17,321 bases of DNA from the NCBI GenBank assembly GCA_023701075.1, contig JAMPXQ010000014.1, positions 1 through 17,321 of the forward strand, given 5' to 3'. The first letter of the stretch is position 1; every line of letters begins with the position of its first letter. The translations under genes and the position numbers were made by a program. Source of the DNA: Candidatus Woesearchaeota archaeon. Lineage in GTDB: Archaea; Nanobdellota; Nanobdellia; Woesearchaeales; GW2011-AR15. The notes beneath the pieces were generated by a model that searched no databases, was not told the DNA's origin, and was given only the letters and a program-made list of their open reading frames with translations. Positions 13,079 to 17,321 of this stretch are shown here, piece after piece.

Positions 13079-14127
13079 CTTAACTCTCCATGCCCCTTGA
13101 CCAGGATTTTTTCAGTCTCCTCAAATCCGATGCATGAATCTGTTACAGAGACACCATATCTTAATGTCTTTTTATCAAACCCGTCCATCTTATTTGGGAT
13201 TCTCTGGCTTCCTTCAGATAGGTTTGATTCGATCATCACACCTATAAGCTCTTTATGCTGCTCTCCTAATCTTATGAATTCCTCGAATACTCTTGCCTGG
13301 TTCTTGTGATCCTTATTGGAATTCCCATGGCTGCAGTCTATGATTATGGATTCGCATAGCTTAGATTCCTTAAGCAGTCTATGTGCTGATTCTACGCTCT
13401 CCTTGTCATAATTCGGGTCTTTTCCTCCCCTTAGGATCAGGTGTGCATATTTATTCCCTTTCGTGAATACATTGCTGACATATCCATGGTCATTCATGCC
13501 TAGGAAAGTCTGGTTGTGGTTGGCAGCTTCGATTGCATTGACAGCAGCTTTTACATCCCCTGATAAAGTATTTTTGAAGCCTACAGGAACAGAAAGGCCA
13601 GAAGCAAGCTGCCTGTGAGTCGGGCTCTCAGTTGTCCTTGCACCGATAGCAGCGTAAGAGATCAGGTCATCGATGAACTGCGGGGTGAACGGTTCCAGAA
13701 ATTCAGTGGCACAGCCTATTTTTAGGTCATTGATGTCAAGCAGTAACTTCCTTGCAACCCTAAGTCCGTGGTTTATATCATGGCTCCCGTCAAGATTAGG
13801 GTCATTGAGGATCCCTTTCCAACCTACTGAAGTGCGGGGCTTTTCAAAATATGTCCTCATGATTATCAAGAATTTATCTTCAAGTTTTTTTGCTAGCATT
13901 GATAATTTTTTTGCATAATCTATCGCAGAATCAATGTCATGTATAGAGCATGGACCGCATATTACAAGTTTTCTCTTATCCTTTCCCGTTATGATGTCCT
14001 GGATCTCTCTTCTTAGTTTCTTTACAAAAATCTCTGTTTCCTTAGTTAGAGGCAGCTCTTTCTTCAGGAGCATCGGCGGTATTATCACATCATAGCTTGC
14101 TATGTTTTCATCTGTAACTTTTGTCAT
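13075..14127 (-). CDS. aroG: 3-deoxy-7-phosphoheptulonate (DAHP) synthase, AroG type (class I alpha)
   Basis: This enzyme condenses phosphoenolpyruvate and erythrose 4-phosphate, the first step of the shikimate pathway. The sequence matches the E. coli AroG/AroF/AroH type throughout: CGPCSIHD (C60), KPRTSVGWKGILNDP, LLLDIND, AIGARTTES, SGLSVPVGFKN, HLILRGG, DCSHGNS (H267), GVMIESNL (E300) and VTDSCIG (D330). C60, H267, E300 and D330 correspond to the metal ligands. At 350 residues it is full length and includes an N-terminal extension of about 50 residues, as in feedback-regulated enzymes. The class I alpha type is mainly bacterial; most archaeal DAHP synthases I know are the shorter I beta type, so transfer is likely. 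It follows pheA by 7 nt. Confidence 0.96.
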   Translation of the reverse strand: MTKVTDENIASYDVIIPPMLLKKELPLTKETEIFVKKLRREIQDIITGKDKRKLVICGPCSIHDIDSAIDYAKKLSMLAKKLEDKFLIIMRTYFEKPRTSVGWKGILNDPNLDGSHDINHGLRVARKLLLDINDLKIGCATEFLEPFTPQFIDDLISYAAIGARTTESPTHRQLASGLSVPVGFKNTLSGDVKAAVNAIEAANHNQTFLGMNDHGYVSNVFTKGNKYAHLILRGGKDPNYDKESVESAHRLLKESKLCESIIIDCSHGNSNKDHKNQARVFEEFIRLGEQHKELIGVMIESNLSEGSQRIPNKMDGFDKKTLRYGVSVTDSCIGFEETEKILVKGHGELR

Positions 14128-14134
14128 TTCATCA

Positions 14135-14929
14135 TCACATCTTTACAACGTCATATGTGCCGAGCCTCTTTAGGAAAGCAAGCGAGACTTCCATCTCATC
14201 AATAGCTTTTTTCATCTTTTCATGGTTTTCGCATTCCAGGTCGCAATAGAACATATATTCCCAAGGACGTTCCGGAATCGGCCTCGATTCGATCTTTGTC
14301 AGGTTTATATCATGTTTTGCAGGCCTTTGCAGTGAATTGACTAATGATCCAGGTTCATGCTTCACTTTAAAGATAATGCTTGCCTTTTTTCCTTTTTCTT
14401 CTGATTCATTTTTTGAGATGACAAAGAACCTTGTCTCATTATGATGGAAATCCTCTATATTTTCATCTAAGATCTTAAAACCATATATCTCACAGGCAAG
14501 CTTAGTTCCGATGCAGGCTGCATCAGCCAGGTGATTCTTTTTTATATGCTCAAATGAATCTGCCGTGCTTTTCATCTCGATGAGCTCATATTTTCTCCCT
14601 AAAAAATTCCTGCACTGCAAAAAACCTTGGGGATGCGAAAAGATTTTTTTTACAGGTTTAGCAGTATCCATGGCACATAGGTTGTGGTGGATAGGAAGCA
14701 CTATCTCTTTTATTATCTTCAGGTCATTTTTGATCATCAGGTCAAGATTCTCTAGTATTGTGCCGCTGAGCTGGTTTTCGAATGCAAGGAGAGCGAACTT
14801 TGCTTCATTGTTTTTCAATGATAGGATAACATCTTCATGTGAAGGATGATATATTATATCATATTCAAGCTTCCTTGCCGCCATATCGCTGAACGTCCCT
14901 TTAGGTCCGAGCACTGATATCTTACTCAT
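14135..14929 (-). CDS. pheA: Prephenate dehydratase with C-terminal ACT domain
   Basis: This enzyme converts prephenate to phenylpyruvate, the committed step to phenylalanine. The catalytic domain begins ISVLGPKGTFSDMAA, contains LAFENQLSGT and FSHPQGFLQC, and reaches the key ETRFFVIS (T166-R167-F168), the TRF motif. Residues 183-264 are an ACT domain with EPGSLVNSLQ and ESRP (214-217), the site where phenylalanine normally gives feedback inhibition. Length (264) is normal for a monofunctional PheA without chorismate mutase, which is a separate gene here. Its ATG overlaps the tyrA stop by 8 nt, with GGCGATC upstream as a probable ribosome binding site. No key residue is lacking. Confidence 0.95.
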   Translation of the reverse strand: MSKISVLGPKGTFSDMAARKLEYDIIYHPSHEDVILSLKNNEAKFALLAFENQLSGTILENLDLMIKNDLKIIKEIVLPIHHNLCAMDTAKPVKKIFSHPQGFLQCRNFLGRKYELIEMKSTADSFEHIKKNHLADAACIGTKLACEIYGFKILDENIEDFHHNETRFFVISKNESEEKGKKASIIFKVKHEPGSLVNSLQRPAKHDINLTKIESRPIPERPWEYMFYCDLECENHEKMKKAIDEMEVSLAFLKRLGTYDVVKM

Positions 14930-15755
14930 CAGAGATCGCCTTTATCATCCTGTTTGTCAATTCCATTGACTCTTTCTTATGTCCTGCAAATGCTTTTGCT
15001 GCATCATTGAAATAATTTATGAACCCTTCCTTGTCCTTGCTTTTTATCAGTCTGATAAGCTTCTCATTTGATTTATCCAGCTCTTTAAGTACGCTCTCCA
15101 TAACAGGGTTTTCAAGCTCGATATCTGCATATAAGCCGGCATCTTGTGCCAGGATCCTTCCTATCATCGCAAACCTCATCTTATATATCGGGCTTGTGAA
15201 TCCTAGTGTCTCATTTAGGTCCAACTCTAACTTTGAGAGGGCATGGCCAAAGACAATTGCGTTGAAATGCGTCATGCCTTGAACTATAGCCATCTGCTTA
15301 TCATGTTCAACAGCATTTGCTATCTTCACGTTCATTCCTGCATGCTCAAATAGTTCTAGGAAAATAGTTGTCTTTTCTCTCTCTCTTTCCTTGCAAGCGA
15401 CGATTGTCTGTTTTTTCAGGTTAAGGGTCGGCCCAAACATAGGATGTAGTCCCAATACTTCACAGTCTGATTTCATCATGGCATCGATTGCCGGTTTTTT
15501 TATTGAAGTCAAGTCCATGAGTATCTGTCCTTTATGTGCATAAGGAAGCAGGGATTCAATGACACTTGCAGTCACGGATATCGGTACAGAAAACATGACT
15601 GCATCACATGTCTTCACGATCTCTTCATTGGTTGTTTTTGTCCCTATATCTGAGATAAGGACATCAAATCCATTATCCTTGAAGAGTCTGGAGAACATCT
15701 TTCCCATCTTTCCATTTCCGCCTATGATTCCTAGTTTCATTTTTTTCATTTTCAT
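14922..15755 (-). CDS. tyrA: Prephenate dehydrogenase
   Basis: This enzyme oxidatively decarboxylates prephenate to 4-hydroxyphenylpyruvate for tyrosine synthesis. The Rossmann motif LGIIGGNGKMG (8-18) binds NAD(P), followed by FSVPISVTASVIE, DLTSIK (81-86) and GLHPMFGP (102-109), whose H104 matches the substrate-site histidine of TyrA. Later VEHDKQMA and SPIYKMRFAMIG are diagnostic for the dimerisation helices. It is monofunctional (277 residues), with no mutase or ACT domain visible. Three in-frame Met codons (15755, 15749, 15740) precede the fold; a TGATC element 8 nt upstream favours the first. It is 5 nt from the aminotransferase stop and overlaps pheA. In some archaea, such as Archaeoglobus, these activities are fused; here they stay separate. 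Confidence 0.95.
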   Translation of the reverse strand: MKMKKMKLGIIGGNGKMGKMFSRLFKDNGFDVLISDIGTKTTNEEIVKTCDAVMFSVPISVTASVIESLLPYAHKGQILMDLTSIKKPAIDAMMKSDCEVLGLHPMFGPTLNLKKQTIVACKEREREKTTIFLELFEHAGMNVKIANAVEHDKQMAIVQGMTHFNAIVFGHALSKLELDLNETLGFTSPIYKMRFAMIGRILAQDAGLYADIELENPVMESVLKELDKSNEKLIRLIKSKDKEGFINYFNDAAKAFAGHKKESMELTNRMIKAISDE

Positions 15756-15760
15756 GTTAT

Positions 15761-16957
15761 TTAGATCAGTTCCTCAAAGTATCTTTTGAGCCTTCTTAGG
15801 CCTTCTATCAGCTGTTCTGGCCTTCCGCCAAAACTCAGCCTTAAGTGGCCTTCACCACTGGGTCCAAAAGCGCTCCCAGGCACAGTCTCCACCTGCACTT
15901 TCTTCAGTATATCAAGTGCCATGTCTACGCTATCTTGCTTTTTCCCATATCTTATCAGCACATAATAAGCTCCGTTGGGTATGACAAACTGGATGCCTTT
16001 TATTTCCTTTAACCACTTGACTATTATCTCACGGTTCTTCTTAAGCGCATCCTTAACTGCACTGCTTGCGCTGCTGCCGAAGTTGAGTGCAATCACCCCA
16101 GCATGCTGTGATATCACAGGTGCGCAGATGCTGCATGCATCATGCACTTTCATCATCTGGTTCAGTATCTCTTGTGAACTCACGACATACCCTAATCTAT
16201 ATCCTGTCATCGCATACTCTTTAGAGAAGCTAAAGCAGCTGACTGTGCGTTCCTTCATCCCCGGTATTGATGATACAGATAGATATTCTCCTTCATATAC
16301 CAGGAAATTATAAGGGTCATCTGCTATCACAAATAGGTCATTCTTTTTTGCAATCTCTGCAAGCCTCAATAGATCCTCTTTTCTAAATACTGTGCCAGTA
16401 GGATTGTTTGGGTTGCTTACTATTATGAGTTTTGTCTTTTTTGTTATCTTTGAATTCAAATCTTCAAAATCAATGCTCCAGTCTTTTTCTTTCAGGCTTG
16501 AGAAGACCGGTTTTCCTCCTGCAAGCATCACCTGCTCTATATGTGAAGAGAAACCTGGAGTGAACATCAGCACTTCATCACCTTTATCTACAAGGGTCAT
16601 GACAGCGCAGAATATCCCTTCCATCGCGCCATTAGTTATCATTATCTCGCTCTTTGGGTCAGCCATGATCCCTATATTTTTTATCTTGATGGTAAGCTTC
16701 TCCCTAAGTTCCAATAGTCCAGGGGACACAGAATATTTACTGATATCTTTAGTCATTACAGTTTCCGCAAGTCTTTTCCTTATCTCTTCTGACGTATCCA
16801 AGTAAGGTATGCCCTGGCCGAAAGATATCACATCATTGTAATTCTGAGCTATCATCCTCATCTCTTTTATAGGGCTTACCATGATATCTTTGACTCTCTT
16901 TGATATGCCTTTTGTCAAAAACTTTGTACCTTCTGCTGCCAATACTGATTTTCTCAC
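15761..16957 (-). CDS. PLP-dependent class I aminotransferase, probably aromatic
   Basis: 398 residues, fold type I. Visible elements are SFGQGIPYLDT (substrate loop), KYSVSPGLLELREKL, SNPNNPTGTVF (N185), ADDPYNFL (D213, Y216), and the PLP lysine in SFSKEYAMTGYRLGY (K246). A C-terminal HLRLSFGG supplies the carboxylate-binding arginine. The start is a GTG that overlaps the chorismate mutase stop as GTGA, with GGTGA six nt upstream (16964-16968). Between chorismate mutase and prephenate dehydrogenase it most likely transaminates phenylpyruvate and 4-hydroxyphenylpyruvate to Phe and Tyr. Prephenate transamination to arogenate is possible but not indicated. The family also includes aspartate and branched-chain enzymes, so specificity rests on context. 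Confidence 0.92.
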   Translation of the reverse strand: MRKSVLAAEGTKFLTKGISKRVKDIMVSPIKEMRMIAQNYNDVISFGQGIPYLDTSEEIRKRLAETVMTKDISKYSVSPGLLELREKLTIKIKNIGIMADPKSEIMITNGAMEGIFCAVMTLVDKGDEVLMFTPGFSSHIEQVMLAGGKPVFSSLKEKDWSIDFEDLNSKITKKTKLIIVSNPNNPTGTVFRKEDLLRLAEIAKKNDLFVIADDPYNFLVYEGEYLSVSSIPGMKERTVSCFSFSKEYAMTGYRLGYVVSSQEILNQMMKVHDACSICAPVISQHAGVIALNFGSSASSAVKDALKKNREIIVKWLKEIKGIQFVIPNGAYYVLIRYGKKQDSVDMALDILKKVQVETVPGSAFGPSGEGHLRLSFGGRPEQLIEGLRRLKRYFEELI

Positions 16958-17247
16958 TTCTCTTCACCATTCATCTGTTCATCAATTAGTTTCTTTTGCA
17001 CTTCTTTTGATTCTTCGATTATCAATCTGAATATCTGTTCGATTGTATTTGGATTTAGCCCAGCTTCAATCGCAAGCCTTTGTCTCTGTTCTAATATTTC
17101 AACCTCTCTTTTTGATTGGCTGATTTTCATCTTGTTTTTGAGTTTCTGTTCCACTATCATAGGGCACATATCAATTCTCTTTTTTATCAGGAGGATTATC
17201 TCCTCATCTATTTCATCTATCTTTTCTCTCAGATTTTCAAGCGTCAT
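16954..17247 (-). CDS. Chorismate mutase, AroQ type, monofunctional
   Basis: This enzyme rearranges chorismate to prephenate. It is an all-helical 97-residue AroQ-fold protein. Aligned to the E. coli mutase domain with a constant offset of four, the active-site residues are R7, R24, K35, R47, E48, S80 and Q84. The aspartate that usually precedes R47 by three residues is Gln44, a mild change next to the substrate. The tail after residue 85 is charged. Its ATG lies 11 nt inside the end of the chorismate synthase frame, and its stop overlaps the aminotransferase GTG, so it is locked into the operon. A separate mutase means prephenate is shared freely by TyrA and PheA. Confidence 0.93.
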   Translation of the reverse strand: MTLENLREKIDEIDEEIILLIKKRIDMCPMIVEQKLKNKMKISQSKREVEILEQRQRLAIEAGLNPNTIEQIFRLIIEESKEVQKKLIDEQMNGEEK

Positions 17248-17321
17248 GATGATCCCCGCACTGTATCTTATTCCTCAGGAAATGGTCGCAAAGAACGATT
17301 GCTGCCATCGCCTCTACTATA
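17237..17321 (-). CDS. aroC: Chorismate synthase, C-terminal fragment at window edge
   Basis: Only the last 27 residues and the TGA stop are in the window; the gene continues off the right edge. They begin IVEAMAAIVLCDHFLRNK, which matches the C-terminal helix of chorismate synthase (the E. coli enzyme has EAMLAIVLMDHLLRQ in the same place). This FMN-dependent enzyme makes chorismate from EPSP, the substrate of the chorismate mutase encoded next. The frame overlaps the mutase start by 11 nt. The fragment is short, but match, position and context agree. Confidence 0.82.
   Translation of the reverse strand, partial: IVEAMAAIVLCDHFLRNKIQCGDHHDA

Noticed and set aside
1-17321. CRISPR array, cas1/cas2, rRNA, tRNA, insertion sequence or integrase
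   Set aside because: No repeat-spacer pattern, transposase or integrase frame, or tRNA/rRNA-like stretch was seen; the CARF-like and Cas4-like genes are therefore not called CRISPR components.

Overview
The window is an archaeal chromosome segment. Both subunits of DNA topoisomerase VI and an archaeal-type tyrosyl-tRNA synthetase are encoded. Most first genes have a TATA-like box centred about 24-27 nt before the start codon, which fits leaderless transcripts, while internal operon genes carry GGTG/GGAG-type Shine-Dalgarno sequences. DNA is A+T-rich with frequent AGA/AGG arginine codons. Small secreted or membrane proteins of the kind common in uncultured archaea suggest a DPANN-like (perhaps Woesearchaeota-like) lineage, but the phylum cannot be fixed by eye.

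Left part (1-6000), accessory in character: a SpoIIM-like membrane protein cut by the left edge, overlapped by a single-pass coiled-coil protein with an N/Q-rich tail; a YprB-type RNase H-fold exonuclease; a GNAT acetyltransferase; a secreted cysteine-rich protein; a tiny pilin-like membrane peptide; a Cas4/RecB-like PD-(D/E)XK nuclease with four cysteines; a two-gene unit of a winged-helix regulator and an unrecognised protein; and a CARF-like sensor fused to a winged helix. The last four genes make a loose, unproven candidate for a nucleic-acid defence or stress neighbourhood. No CRISPR array or cas operon is visible.

Middle (6060-11290): top6B and top6A overlap in an operon reading away from the CARF gene. 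They are followed by an MFS exporter and an orphan protein whose N-terminal half resembles the ARPP-1/DUF6569 fold.

Right part (11312-17321), minus strand: one compressed operon for aromatic amino acids. In transcription order it holds the end of chorismate synthase, chorismate mutase, aminotransferase, prephenate dehydrogenase, prephenate dehydratase, an AroG-type DAHP synthase, a DUF554 membrane protein and tyrosyl-tRNA synthetase. Genes overlap or abut (ATGA, GTGA, 8 and 11 nt overlaps). Together these cover the pathway entry step and everything from chorismate to Phe and Tyr, plus Tyr charging. DUF554 inside the operon is the most pointed functional clue.
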